Assembly (NCBI RefSeq): GCF_900091415.1
Contig: NZ_FMHU01000002.1
Location: forward strand, 1,736,001 to 1,800,000
Source: Micromonospora inyonensis
Lineage (GTDB): Bacteria > Actinomycetota > Actinomycetes > Mycobacteriales > Micromonosporaceae
Direction: 5' to 3'
Length of the DNA stretch: 64,000 nucleotides
The notes beneath the pieces are model-generated. The model searched no databases and was not told the origin of the DNA. It saw nothing but the letters and a program-made list of their open reading frames with translations. The position numbers and the translations under genes were made by a program. Each line of letters starts with the position of its first letter. The stretch's first letter is position 1. This document shows, piece after piece, positions 52,162 through 60,873 of the stretch.

Positions 52162-52913
52162 GGGTACGCGGCGTCCTGGCCGCTCTGGTGGCGTCGGCTG
52201 TGCTGTCCGGGTGCGGCGGCCCCGGCTCCGCCGCCGGCGGCACGGAGACGGTCACCGTCCTCGCGGCGGCGTCCCTGACCGACGTGTTCACCACGCTCGC
52301 CCGGGATTTCGAGGCCGACCGGTCGGGCACCCGGCTGCGTCTCACCTTCGGCGGCAGTTCGGCGCTGGCCACCCAGATCAACCAGGGTGCCCCGGCCGAC
52401 GTCTTCGCCTCGGCCGCGCCCGCCCCGATGCGGGCGGTCACCGACGCGGGCAACGGCGACGGCACACCGGTCACGTTCGCCCGCAACCAGTTGGTCGTCG
52501 CGGTGCCGAGGGGCAACCCGGCCGGGGTCACCGGGCTGGCCGACCTGACCAGGCCCGGGGTGAAGGTCGCGCTCTGTGCCGAGCAGGTGCCCTGCGGCGC
52601 GGCGGCGCGTACCGCGCTCGACGCCGCCGGGGTGACACTCACCCCGGTCACCCTCGAACAGGACGTCCGGGGCGCGCTCGCCAAGGTGACCCTCGGCGAG
52701 GTGGACGCCGCCCTGGTCTACCGCACCGACGTCCGGGGCGCGGACGACGTGCAGGCAGTCGAGTTCCCCGAGTCGTCCCGCGCGGTCAACGACTACCCGA
52801 TCGTCGTGCTCACCGACGCGGCGAACCGGTCCGGCGCGCGGGCCTTCGTCGACCACGTACGGTCCGAGCGGGGCCGGGCGGTGCTCGCCGCCGCCGGCTT
52901 CCAGTCCCCGTAG
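52158..52913 (+). CDS. modA: Molybdate ABC transporter substrate-binding lipoprotein
   Basis: A 251-aa lipoprotein with the signal sequence VRGVLAALVASAVLSGC (lipobox LSGC). The mature ModA pattern is TVLAAASLTDVFTTLARDFE, FGGSSALATQINQGAPADVFASA, NQLVVAVPRGNPAGVTGLADL and KVTLGEVDAALVYRTDV. The protein binds molybdate or tungstate oxyanions and passes them to ModB/ModC. Its GTG start overlaps the regulator's stop; its stop overlaps the modB GTG start by one base (TAGTG). Confidence 0.95.
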   Translation: MRVRGVLAALVASAVLSGCGGPGSAAGGTETVTVLAAASLTDVFTTLARDFEADRSGTRLRLTFGGSSALATQINQGAPADVFASAAPAPMRAVTDAGNGDGTPVTFARNQLVVAVPRGNPAGVTGLADLTRPGVKVALCAEQVPCGAAARTALDAAGVTLTPVTLEQDVRGALAKVTLGEVDAALVYRTDVRGADDVQAVEFPESSRAVNDYPIVVLTDAANRSGARAFVDHVRSERGRAVLAAAGFQSP

Positions 52914-53728
52914 TGCCGGCGCGCATCCGTACCTCCGGGGTGTCCACGCGGCGGCAGGTGCCGATCGCGCTGCTCGTGCCGGCCGCCCTCGGGTTGCTCT
53001 TCCTGGTGTTGCCGCTGGTCGGGCTCCTGGTCCGCGCGCCCTGGGCGGACCTGCCCCGGCAGCTCGCCGAGCCCGGCGTGCTCACCGCGCTGCGGCTCTC
53101 GCTGGTGTCGGCGACCCTGGCCACCCTGCTCTGTCTCCTGCTCGGCGTGCCGTTGGCCTGGCTGCTCGCCCGGGTGGAGTTTCCCGGCCGGCGGCTGGTC
53201 CGCGCCCTGGTCACCGTGCCGCTGGTGCTGCCGCCGGTGGTCGGCGGCGTGGCGCTGCTGCTGGTCTTCGGCCGGCGTGGCCTGCTCGGCGGCTGGCTCG
53301 ACGCGACGTTCGGCGTCTCGCTGCCGTTCACCACCGCCGGTGTCGTGCTCGCCGAGTCCTTCGTGGCGATGCCCTTCCTGATCATCGCGGTGGAGGGTGC
53401 CCTGCGCGGTGCGGATCGTCGCTACGAGGAGGCGGCCGCGACCCTCGGGGCCAGCCGGTGGACCACCTTCACCCACGTCACCCTGCCCCTGGTGGCGCCG
53501 GGTGTGACCGCCGGGGCGGTGCTCTGCTGGGCCCGCGCCCTGGGCGAGTTCGGCGCGACGATCACCTTCGCCGGCAACTACCCCGGCACCACGCAGACCA
53601 TGCCGCTGGCGGTGTACCTGGCCCTGGAGACCGACCTGGAGGCGGCCATCGTGCTGAGCCTCGTGCTGCTGGCCGTATCCGTCACCATCCTTGCGGTGCT
53701 CCGCGACCACTGGACGGTCGGCCGGTGA
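52913..53728 (+). CDS. modB: Molybdate ABC transporter permease
   Basis: A 271-aa permease with five or six hydrophobic segments (IALLVPAALGLLFLVLPLV, LRLSLVSATLATLLCLLLGV, VTVPLVLPPVVGGVALLLVF, VVLAESFVAMPFLIIAVEG) and the EAA coupling loop YEEAAATLGASRWTTFTHVT near residue 172. ModB homodimers form the molybdate channel. Short junctions with modA and modC indicate translational coupling. Confidence 0.94.
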   Translation: MPARIRTSGVSTRRQVPIALLVPAALGLLFLVLPLVGLLVRAPWADLPRQLAEPGVLTALRLSLVSATLATLLCLLLGVPLAWLLARVEFPGRRLVRALVTVPLVLPPVVGGVALLLVFGRRGLLGGWLDATFGVSLPFTTAGVVLAESFVAMPFLIIAVEGALRGADRRYEEAAATLGASRWTTFTHVTLPLVAPGVTAGAVLCWARALGEFGATITFAGNYPGTTQTMPLAVYLALETDLEAAIVLSLVLLAVSVTILAVLRDHWTVGR

Positions 53729-54792
53729 CCGGGGGACTGGCCGCGCACCTGGTCGTCGAGCGGGTCGGTTTCCGGCTGGACGTCCGGCTGCGGGTCGCCG
53801 CCGGGGAGGTCGTGGCCCTGCTCGGTCCGAACGGGGCCGGCAAGACCACCGCCCTGCGCGCGCTGGCCGGACTGCAACCGCTCACCGCCGGCCATGTCAC
53901 CCTTGACGGCCGGGACCTCGACCGGCCCGCCACCCGGTCGTGGATCCCGCCGGAGCGCCGCCGGGTCGGGGTGGTCTTCCAGGACCACCTGCTCTTTCCT
54001 CACCTGAGCGCGGTGGAGAACGTGGCGTTCGGGCCGCGCCGGCAGGGGCTCGACCGGCGGGCGGCCCGCGCTCTGGCCCGGGACTGGCTCGACCGGGTCG
54101 GCCTGGCCGACCACGTCGCCCGCCGCCCCCGGCAGCTCTCCGGCGGGCAGGCGCAGCGGGTCGCGGTGGCCCGGGCGCTGGCGGTCGGGCCGGCGCTGCT
54201 CCTGCTCGACGAGCCGCTCGCCGCGCTCGACGCCCGGACCCGTCTGGACATCCGGGCCGAGCTCCAGCGCCACCTGGCCGCCCACTCCGGAGCGGTCCTG
54301 CTGGTCACCCACGACCCGCTGGACGCCCTGGTGCTCGCCGACCGGCTCGTCGTCGTCGAGGCGGGACGTGTGGTGCAGGAGGGCGACGCGACCACCGTCA
54401 CCGCCCGTCCCCGCACCGACTACGTGGCCCGGCTGGTCGGGCTCAACCTGCACCGTGGGCACGCCACCGGTCACCGGGTCCGGCTCTCCGACGGGCTGGT
54501 GCTGGCCACCGCCGACCGGGGCGACGGGGACAGCTTCGTCGCCTTCCCGCCGTCGGCGGTCACGCTCCGGCCCGACCGGCCGGGGGAGGGTCGGTGCAAC
54601 ACCTGGGCGGCCACCGTCGCGGGCGTCGAGCGCCACGGCGACAACCTCCGGGTACGCCTGGACGGCGTGCTCCCGGTGGCTGCCGACGTCCCCCCGGTCG
54701 ACGCCGCCGGGTTGCGACTCGCCACCGGCCAGCCGGTCTGGGCCGCCGTCGAGCCCACCGCGATCCGGGTGTACCCGGTGGCGGTGACCTGA
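53725..54792 (+). CDS. modC: Molybdate ABC transporter ATPase
   Basis: A 355-aa ATPase with Walker A LLGPNGAGKTTALRA near residue 33, Q-loop VVFQDHLLFPHLS, signature LSGGQAQRVAVARAL, Walker B LLLLDEPLAALDA and H-loop VLLVTHDPLDALVLADRL. The C-terminal ~100 residues are a TOBE-type domain that binds oxyanion and can regulate transport. It completes the molybdate operon (regulator-modA-B-C), starting with a GTG overlapping the modB stop. Confidence 0.95.
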   Translation: MTGGLAAHLVVERVGFRLDVRLRVAAGEVVALLGPNGAGKTTALRALAGLQPLTAGHVTLDGRDLDRPATRSWIPPERRRVGVVFQDHLLFPHLSAVENVAFGPRRQGLDRRAARALARDWLDRVGLADHVARRPRQLSGGQAQRVAVARALAVGPALLLLDEPLAALDARTRLDIRAELQRHLAAHSGAVLLVTHDPLDALVLADRLVVVEAGRVVQEGDATTVTARPRTDYVARLVGLNLHRGHATGHRVRLSDGLVLATADRGDGDSFVAFPPSAVTLRPDRPGEGRCNTWAATVAGVERHGDNLRVRLDGVLPVAADVPPVDAAGLRLATGQPVWAAVEPTAIRVYPVAVT

Positions 54793-54803
54793 CGTCGTGC
54801 TTC

Positions 54804-54876
54804 GTCAACCTCAGGTTGACTTCTGCTGCGCGTCAACCTCAGGTTGACTTCTGCTGCGCGTCAACCTATGGTTGAC
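54804..54876 (+). promoter_or_regulatory. Three 17-bp palindromes spaced 28 bp apart, containing the promoter
   Basis: GTCAACC-TCA-GGTTGAC occurs at 54804-54820 and 54832-54848, and GTCAACC-TAT-GGTTGAC at 54860-54876, each start exactly 28 bp after the last. The linkers are the same TTCTGCTGCGC. TTGACT at 54844-54849 and TATGGT at 54867-54872 form a 17-nt-spaced promoter whose -35 lies in palindrome 2 and -10 in palindrome 3. The ATG begins 6 nt after the -10, so the mRNA is probably leaderless. This is a strong operator array for the following gene. Confidence 0.85.
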
Positions 54877-54878
54877 GT

Positions 54879-55613
54879 ATGACGAATCCCGTCCAGATGA
54901 ACAACCCGGTACGCCTCGACGACCTGATCGAGGCGATCAAGCTCGTGCACAGCGACACCCTCGACCAGCTCGCCAGCGCGGTGGTCGCCGCCGACCACCT
55001 CGGCGAGGTCGCCGACCACCTGATCGGCCACTTCGTCGACCAGGCCCGCCGCTCGGGCGCCTCCTGGACCGAGATCGGCCGGAGCATGGGTGTCAGCAAG
55101 CAGGCCGCCCAGAAGCGGTTCGTCCCGAAGGGAGGCGACGCCCCGATGGACCCGAGCGAGGGCTTCAGCCGGTTCACCCCACGTGCCCGCAACGTCGTGA
55201 TGGCCTCGCAGAACGAGGCCCGTGCCGCCGGCAACCCGCAGATCGGCCCGGAGCACCTGGTCCTCGGGTTGCTCGCCGAGCCGGAGGCGGTGGCGGCCAA
55301 GGCGATCACCGCGCAGGGGGTCACCCTGGAGGCGGTCCGGGAGGCGGCGACCGCGACGTTGCCGGCGGCGGTGCCGGACGTGCCGGACCTGATCCCCTAC
55401 AACGCCGAGGGCAAGAAGGCCCTGGAGTTGACCTTCCGGGAGGCTCTGCGGCTGGGGCACAACTACATCGGCACCGAGCACATCCTGCTCGCCCTCCTCG
55501 AACAGGAGGCCGGCAACGGCGTGCTCACCCGCCTCGGGGTCGACAAGGCGGCGGTGGAGGCCACCGTCGCGGCGGTCATCGAAGCCATCGTGCGGGCCAG
55601 GTCCACCGACTGA
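54879..55613 (+). CDS. HTH-containing Clp N-domain protein
   Basis: A 244-aa protein. Residues ~1-75 include an HTH (WTEIGRSMGVSKQAAQKRF), and the C-terminal half is two Clp_N repeats (SRFTPRARNVVMASQNEARA with IGPEHLVLGLL, and ALELTFREALRLGHNYIGTEHILLALL), without AAA+ domains. Clp_N domains bind substrate degrons or antibiotics in ClpC. Such HTH-Clp_N proteins are small regulators or adaptors of unknown targets. The gene is preceded by three palindromes that contain its own promoter, and the protein carries a DNA-binding segment, so autoregulation is likely. Its end is followed by a strong two-part terminator. Confidence 0.88.
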   Translation: MTNPVQMNNPVRLDDLIEAIKLVHSDTLDQLASAVVAADHLGEVADHLIGHFVDQARRSGASWTEIGRSMGVSKQAAQKRFVPKGGDAPMDPSEGFSRFTPRARNVVMASQNEARAAGNPQIGPEHLVLGLLAEPEAVAAKAITAQGVTLEAVREAATATLPAAVPDVPDLIPYNAEGKKALELTFREALRLGHNYIGTEHILLALLEQEAGNGVLTRLGVDKAAVEATVAAVIEAIVRARSTD

Positions 55614-55615
55614 GC

Positions 55616-55669
55616 CGGCCCGTCGCGGGGCGTCCCGACCCGGGGGACCGGGACGTCCGCGACGGGCCG
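55616..55669 (+). terminator. Two-part stem-loop terminator after the Clp_N gene
   Basis: A 13-bp outer stem (55616-55628 with 55657-55669) encloses a 7-bp inner stem (55631-55637 with 55649-55655), each perfectly paired. It begins 3 nt after the stop codon. Confidence 0.85.
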
Positions 55670-55776
55670 CACCACGAACGCTCCATTACCGGTAAGCGGC
55701 AGCGCGCGGGAGGCGGTGGTCGACTTTCCGTCACCTACCGCATCGCTGTGTGCGAGTGCCCGAACACGCCGTTACG

Positions 55777-57078
55777 ATGTGCGGACGTACCCGCCGAAAG
55801 GGCCGTCCCCCGTTGCGCCGTGCCGCGATCGTCTCCCCCTCGGCCCCGATCCCGGGGCGTTCCGCCCTGCCCGGGTCGGCGGGGTGGACCCGCCTGGCTC
55901 GTGCGGCCGTTCTCGCCGTGGCCGGGGTCGGCGCCGCCCTGCTTGCCGTGGCGCTCGCCGACACTCCGGCCCGCGCCGAGACGCGTGCGGGCGGCGGTGA
56001 CACGGGACGCACCGCCGACCTGATCGCTCACCTGGGGGAAACCGGCCGCCTCACGACGTCGACCCCGGTACGCGAGCCCGCTGCCGCGCCGGCCCACGTT
56101 CCGCTGCCGGCGGCCCGCTCCGCCCTCACCGGCCGGAGCCGGCTGCCCGTGGCTCCGGACCGGCCGGGTCCGCAGGCGCCGTCCACCGGCGAGACGCTGT
56201 CGCTCCGGCCGTTGGATCGGGAGGGCGCGACGCGGCCCCGAACGGATCCGCTCGTGCCCCGGGTGGTCGAGCGGGTCCTGCCGTCACGCCCCGCTCCGTC
56301 GGTGCCGGAGCCGCCGGTCGTACCGGCCGACGGGCCGCTGCGGCCCCCGGTGCCCGCCCCGCCGGGCACCCCGGGCGGGGTCGCGCCCGCCCCGGTGACC
56401 ACACTGCCCCGGCCGTCCGTCCCCGTCGTGCCGTCCCGGCCCGACGCCGGCCCCGACGGCCCGGTGGAGATTCCCGCCGTGCGTCCCGCGCCGGACCCCG
56501 CGCCGCCACCCGGTCGGATCCCGCTGCCACCCCGGCTGGTCGGTGTGGTGGACGGCGCGCTGCGGCCGATCCTCGACCTGCTCACCGACCTGGTCGGCGG
56601 GGTGCTCCCGCCGATCCTCGACCTGCCCGGTGGTGTGATCGGCCCGCTGCTACCGCCGGATTCGGCGACCCCGGCCGTGCCGGTGCCGAACCCCTTCCCC
56701 GTGGACCGGGTGGAACAACCGCCGGTCACGGTTCCGCAGGTCGATGCCCCCTGGGTCCACAATGGATCTCCGCTGCCGCCGGGCCTGGCCGGAGGCGGGG
56801 GAGCCGGAGGGCCCGTGGCCCCGCCGGTCGTACCCGTCTGCCGGTCGGCCGCGCCGGCCGCGTCGACCGTGCATTCCGGGCCAGCACCCGGTGAGGCCCC
56901 GGAGACGCCGGCAGCACCCGGCGACGACCGGGCCACTGGGGGCAGTGGCCCCCGCAACGGTGTGGCCCTGTCGCCGGAGACGTCCGGCCTGGACCGCTCC
57001 GACCGTCACGCCCGCGCGGAGGTTCCGCCGGCACCCGCCCGCGGCCGCTCTCCCGCGGTGGCCGCCCGCCCCGGCTGA
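55777..57078 (+). CDS. Pro-rich exported or surface-anchored protein
   Basis: A protein of about 433 aa with a short charged N-terminus, one hydrophobic segment (VLAVAGVGAALLAVALADTP, a signal peptide or anchor) and ~350 residues that are very Pro/Ala/Val rich (RPGPQAPSTGETLS, PEPPVVPADGPLRPPVPAPP) with a central hydrophobic stretch LRPILDLLTDLVGGVLPPILDL. No enzyme motif is visible. It may be a secreted surface protein or cell-wall linker. The start is uncertain: ATG at 55777, or a TTG near 55813 with GAAAGGG upstream. It lies next to the lanthipeptide locus regulators but no functional link can be shown. Confidence 0.65.
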   Translation: MCGRTRRKGRPPLRRAAIVSPSAPIPGRSALPGSAGWTRLARAAVLAVAGVGAALLAVALADTPARAETRAGGGDTGRTADLIAHLGETGRLTTSTPVREPAAAPAHVPLPAARSALTGRSRLPVAPDRPGPQAPSTGETLSLRPLDREGATRPRTDPLVPRVVERVLPSRPAPSVPEPPVVPADGPLRPPVPAPPGTPGGVAPAPVTTLPRPSVPVVPSRPDAGPDGPVEIPAVRPAPDPAPPPGRIPLPPRLVGVVDGALRPILDLLTDLVGGVLPPILDLPGGVIGPLLPPDSATPAVPVPNPFPVDRVEQPPVTVPQVDAPWVHNGSPLPPGLAGGGGAGGPVAPPVVPVCRSAAPAASTVHSGPAPGEAPETPAAPGDDRATGGSGPRNGVALSPETSGLDRSDRHARAEVPPAPARGRSPAVAARPG

Positions 57079-57273
57079 GGACGCCCTCCCGCCGATCGCC
57101 CCGGCTCCACGAGCCGGCCGGGCGACGACGGGTCACGTGGGCACACCCGTCCGTCCCGGACGTGGCGGAGCCCGAGGGCCGTACCCCTTCCGCGTGCGAC
57201 CGGCCCCGCCCTCCCGTACCGGGAGCCGGCCGGGTGGCCGTCGCGACGCGTACCCGAGATCGGAGAGTACGTA

Positions 57274-57888
57274 GTGATTCGTGTAGTCGTGGTGGAGGAG
57301 ATGGGACTGTTGCGCGGGGCGCTCTGTGCCGTGCTGTCCCACGAGGAGGACATGGAGATCGCGGCGGCGGTCGCGGACGTCCGTGAGGTGTCCGCGGTGG
57401 TGCGTCGCACCCAGCCGGACGTCGTCGTGCTGGACGTGGTGCCCGAGTCCCCGCAGTCGTGTGGCCTGGTCCGGACCATCGAGGAGATCGGCGTGCACGC
57501 GCCCAAGGCGGCCGTGCTGGCGATGAGCTACCGGTGGAGCCCCGCGGTCCTCGAGGCGGCGGTGTCCGCCGGGGCGCGCGGGTTCATCGGCAAGGACGGG
57601 CCGCTGGAGGAACTGGTCCGGATGGTCCGGTCGCTGGCTGCCGGGGAACGGGTCATCGACCCCACGGCGGCGGTCGCCGTGCTGAGCCCGCCGAAGAGCC
57701 CGTTCACGCCCCGGGAGTTGGACGTGCTGCGTGCCGCCGCCGAGGGGCTGCCGCTGAAGGAGATCGCCCGTCGTCTCTTCCTGGCGCACGGAACGGTGCG
57801 CAACCACCTGTCGGCGATCCTGCGCAAAACCGGGTCTCGTAACCGGATGGAGGCGATCCGCCGCGCCCAGCGCGAGGGGTGGCTGTAG
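57274..57888 (+). CDS. LuxR-family response regulator, RamR/AmfR-like (first)
   Basis: A 204-aa response regulator. The receiver domain has the phosphoacceptor Asp in VVVLDV and Lys in FIGKDG, but the first acidic pair is Glu-Glu (VVVVEEMG), so phosphorylation is uncertain. The LuxR HTH at ~145-200 is FTPRELDVLRAAAEGLPLKE and GTVRNHLSAILRKTGSRNR. The GTG start has GGAGAG 6 nt upstream. The gene belongs to the class of orphan regulators that control SapB/AmfS-type peptide operons, and a paralogue follows. RamR in Streptomyces is also an atypical regulator, but orthology here is inferred from position and sequence. Confidence 0.87.
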   Translation: MIRVVVVEEMGLLRGALCAVLSHEEDMEIAAAVADVREVSAVVRRTQPDVVVLDVVPESPQSCGLVRTIEEIGVHAPKAAVLAMSYRWSPAVLEAAVSAGARGFIGKDGPLEELVRMVRSLAAGERVIDPTAAVAVLSPPKSPFTPRELDVLRAAAEGLPLKEIARRLFLAHGTVRNHLSAILRKTGSRNRMEAIRRAQREGWL

Positions 57889-58228
57889 ACCCTGCCGTCG
57901 GTGGGGTCGGCCGGTCGGGGCCGGTCGACTCCAGGCTCCGGCCGGTCGCCGGCCGGCGCGCCGTCCACCGACGGATGTCCGTCAGTTCCGTGCAAGCGAC
58001 TTTCCGGCCGCATCGGTCATCGCGGAACTCATCCGACTGATCAGCGGTACCGACCGAACGACCGATTAGGTATTGTCCATTCGGGAGTAACGGTGATCCG
58101 TCCGGGGGAATTCATCGATGCTAAACAACGGCCGGCGTGGATTCGTCATGCCGGCCGGACGTTACATCGGTGCATGAAAACGGCAATCTCCCTGCTTTCC
58201 GGTTGGTGTCCAATTCGGGAGGAAATTC
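57889..58228 (+). other. Spacer upstream of the second LuxR-type regulator gene
   Basis: 340 nt without a gene that I accept. The central part 58000-58200 is richer in A/T than the surrounding DNA, as expected for a promoter. It holds GTCCATTCGGGAGTAACGG near 58077 and GTCCAATTCGGGAGGAAAT near 58207, two similar stretches each followed by GTGATCCGT; the second is the Shine-Dalgarno and start of the next gene, the first may be a duplicated remnant of that start. A short inverted repeat GCCGGC...GCCGGC lies near 58131-58157. Confidence 0.55.
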
Positions 58229-58810
58229 GTGATCCGTACCCTGCTTGCCCTCGACGGCACGCTGATCCGCGGCGCGTTGGCTCTGGTGCTCGCCGCTGAG
58301 CAGGACATCAGCGTGGTGGCCGAGGTGGATCGCGGCGACGAGGTCCAGCCGATGCTCTGGACGAAGCTGCCCGACATGGCGGTGGTCGACCTCGATCTGA
58401 TCGACGACGGGGCCGGCCCCGTCGGACCGTGCCCGATGCTGGTGCTGGCCGACCGGCGCCGGGTCCGGGGACTGCACCACGTGCTCGTCGGCGGGCGCAC
58501 CGTCGGCGTGCTCGCCAACGATGTCTCACCTCACCGGGTGGTCGACGGCGTCCGTCGGCTCGCCCGGGGAGAGACGGTGGTCGACGCGGAGCTGGTGCTC
58601 GCCGCGCTGACCGCCACCAGCCCGCTGACCGGCCGGGAGACCGAGATCCTGGAACTCACGGCGGCGGGAGCGACGGTCGCGGAGGTGGCCGGCTCGCTGG
58701 GACTCTCACCGGGCACGGTGCGCAACCACCTTGGCCGGATCACCCGGAAGGCGGGTGCCCGCACCCGGGTGGAGGCGGTCCGCCTCGCGCGCGACGCCGG
58801 CTGGATCTGA
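58229..58810 (+). CDS. LuxR-family atypical response regulator, RamR/AmfR-like (second)
   Basis: A 193-aa regulator with the HTH LTGRETEILELTAAGATVAE and GTVRNHLGRITRKAGARTR at the C-terminus. The receiver half keeps an Asp in VVDLDL but lacks the usual Lys near the end (GVLANDVSPHR), so it is an atypical receiver. It matches the first regulator in both halves (MIR..., then RGAL.LVL...), so the pair is probably a tandem duplication. The GTG at 58229 has GGGAGG just upstream. It points towards the convergent lanthipeptide transporter genes. Confidence 0.87.
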   Translation: MIRTLLALDGTLIRGALALVLAAEQDISVVAEVDRGDEVQPMLWTKLPDMAVVDLDLIDDGAGPVGPCPMLVLADRRRVRGLHHVLVGGRTVGVLANDVSPHRVVDGVRRLARGETVVDAELVLAALTATSPLTGRETEILELTAAGATVAEVAGSLGLSPGTVRNHLGRITRKAGARTRVEAVRLARDAGWI

Positions 58811-58941
58811 CGCTCAGCACCGGCCGGATCGGCACGGATCCGGCCGGTACGCACTCGACGATCGAACCGCCCGTCGACCCCTGTCCCGCACCTCGCCGGA
58901 GGCGGTGCCGCGAGCCGTCGGGGAGGAGATGGTCGGGGGCG

Positions 58942-60873
58942 TCAGGCCGATCCGGTCCGCGCCGGAGAGCCGGCCGCCGGAGGGGACGCCGGAACGTCGT
59001 CCCAGTACCCGACCAGCTCCCGGTAGGTGGCGGACCGGCCGAGCAGGTCCCGGTGCTCGCCGAGCATCGGCCGCTCGCCGTCGAGGACCAGCACCCGGTC
59101 GGCCCGTAGCGCGGACGTGATCCGGTGGGCGACCACGATCAGGGCACCGGGCCGTCGGCCGAAGGCCTCCTCGACCAGCGCCTCGGCGGGCGGGTCCAGG
59201 TGGCAGGTCGCCTCGTCCAGGATGGCCAGCGGGGCGGGTGCCAGCCAGGCCCGGACCGCCGCGATCACCTGCCGCTCCCCGGCGGAGAGCGTCGTCGGTG
59301 CCACCGGCGCGGCCAGCCCGCCCAACCGGTCGGCCAGCGACCGGGCACCCAGCGCGTCCAGCGCTGCGGTCAGGGCCGCGTCGTCGGCGTCCGGACGCAG
59401 GTAGCGCAGGTTGTCCCCCAGGGAGTCGCTGAAGACGTACGCCTCCTGCGGCACCAGCACCCGCAGCCGGGCCAGCTGTTCCGCGGGGAGCCCGCCGACC
59501 GGCGTACCGGCGATCTCCACCGAGCCGGACTCGGGCCGCACCAGCCCGGAGGCCAGGGCCGCGAGGGTGGACTTGCCCGCCCCGCTCGGGCCGACCACCG
59601 CGAGGTGCTCGCCGGGAGCGAGGGTCAGCGAGAAGTCCGCGAGCACGGGCCGGGCATGGGGGCCGTACCGGAAGGTCAGCCCGCGGACGCGTAGCGCCGC
59701 CGTATCGCCGTGTGCCGTAGCGCCGTGTACCGCGTGGTCGGGCACCCCACGTGACGGACGGGAGTCGTGGGTCGGGCCGGCGTCGCCGGGGGTGGCCGGC
59801 GCGTCACGGGCCACCGCTGACCGGCCGGCGTCGGCCGGCGCGCCGGTCCGGTCCGCCGACTCGTCCGACGGGCTGGTCAGCAGGATCCGCTCCAGCGTCA
59901 CCACGTACCGCAGACCGCCCCCGCCCACCCCCTGCACCAGGGCCCGCAGCGCCGGTTGCAGCCCGGTCGAGACGTAGACCAGCGCACCGAGTACCGCACC
60001 GGCGGTCACCCCCCTCGCCACCAGCCACGGCGCGGCGAGCATCAGCACCGCCAGTGGCGCCCAGCCGCCCAGCCCGAGACTGAGGCTGCGCAACGCGGTC
60101 ATCCGGGCCACCGTCCGCTCGGCGTCGGCCTGCGCGGTGATCCGGCCACCGACCTCGGTCACGACCCGGTCCTGCGCGCCGCAGGCGAGCACGTCCCGGT
60201 GACCGGCCAGCGCGGTCGCCGCCGCCTCGCCGAGCGCCTCGCCGGCCCGGACGTACCGGCGTTGGTGGGCGACCATCGCCGGCAGCCCGGCGGCGAAGAC
60301 CACCAAACCGGCCAGCAGCGGCGCGGCGACCAGGGCGGCGACCAGGGGGGCCAGGGCCACCAGGCCGACCAGCGCCGACACGGCGGCGAAGAGGAACCCG
60401 CGGACGACCATCAGCAGACCGCCGAAGGAGTCCCGGACCACCTCCACCTGCTGGGCCAGCCGGGCCACCGCCGCGCTCTGCGGCCGGGTGCCGCCGGTGG
60501 TCGCCGCGCGCAGCGCGCCGCGCGCCACCCGGCCGGTCAGCTCGTCGCGGAACGGTTCGACCACCGTGCCGAGCGCCCGGTACACCTGGCCGGTGGCCGC
60601 CGCGCCGACCAGTACGGCCAGCGCCAGCGTGCCGAGCCAGGCCAGGCCGGTGCCGAACCGCCCGGCCAGGAAACCCTCGTCCACCGCCCCGGCGACCAGG
60701 TAACCGGAGAGCAGTGCCGGCAGCGACTCGGCGGCCGACCAGCCGGCGAGCCGGCCGAGTTGCCACCGCCGGGCACGCAGCGCCCGCCCGGTCTCCCGGA
60801 GCACCCCGACGGGCCGCTGGTTCGCCCCGTCCGTCGGTCGCGCGCCGTCGTCGCCGACGGGGGAGGCGGTCAC
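58942..60873 (-). CDS. Lanthipeptide locus ABC half-transporter (membrane + ATPase)
   Basis: A 643-aa exporter. Residues ~20-330 hold about six membrane segments (LRETGRALRARRWQLGRLAGWS, VYRALGTVVEPF, LVALVAAPLLAGLVVFAAGLP, WAPLAVLMLAAPWLVARG), and the C-terminal ATPase has Walker A VVGPSGAGKST, Q-loop VLVPQEAYVFSDSLG, signature TLSAGERQVIAAV and Walker B LAILDEATCHLD. It overlaps the partner half-transporter by 4 nt. Such pairs in class III lanthipeptide operons export the modified peptide. A low-complexity insertion (ADRTGAPADAGRSAVARD) links the two halves. The gene name ramA/B or amfA/B would be an orthology assumption. Confidence 0.88.
   Translation of the reverse strand: MTASPVGDDGARPTDGANQRPVGVLRETGRALRARRWQLGRLAGWSAAESLPALLSGYLVAGAVDEGFLAGRFGTGLAWLGTLALAVLVGAAATGQVYRALGTVVEPFRDELTGRVARGALRAATTGGTRPQSAAVARLAQQVEVVRDSFGGLLMVVRGFLFAAVSALVGLVALAPLVAALVAAPLLAGLVVFAAGLPAMVAHQRRYVRAGEALGEAAATALAGHRDVLACGAQDRVVTEVGGRITAQADAERTVARMTALRSLSLGLGGWAPLAVLMLAAPWLVARGVTAGAVLGALVYVSTGLQPALRALVQGVGGGGLRYVVTLERILLTSPSDESADRTGAPADAGRSAVARDAPATPGDAGPTHDSRPSRGVPDHAVHGATAHGDTAALRVRGLTFRYGPHARPVLADFSLTLAPGEHLAVVGPSGAGKSTLAALASGLVRPESGSVEIAGTPVGGLPAEQLARLRVLVPQEAYVFSDSLGDNLRYLRPDADDAALTAALDALGARSLADRLGGLAAPVAPTTLSAGERQVIAAVRAWLAPAPLAILDEATCHLDPPAEALVEEAFGRRPGALIVVAHRITSALRADRVLVLDGERPMLGEHRDLLGRSATYRELVGYWDDVPASPPAAGSPARTGSA

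Noticed and set aside
57901..58299. Plus-strand 132-aa frame across the spacer and start of the second regulator
   Set aside because: It overlaps the start of the regulator in another frame, has no ribosome binding site and no similarity that I can recognise.
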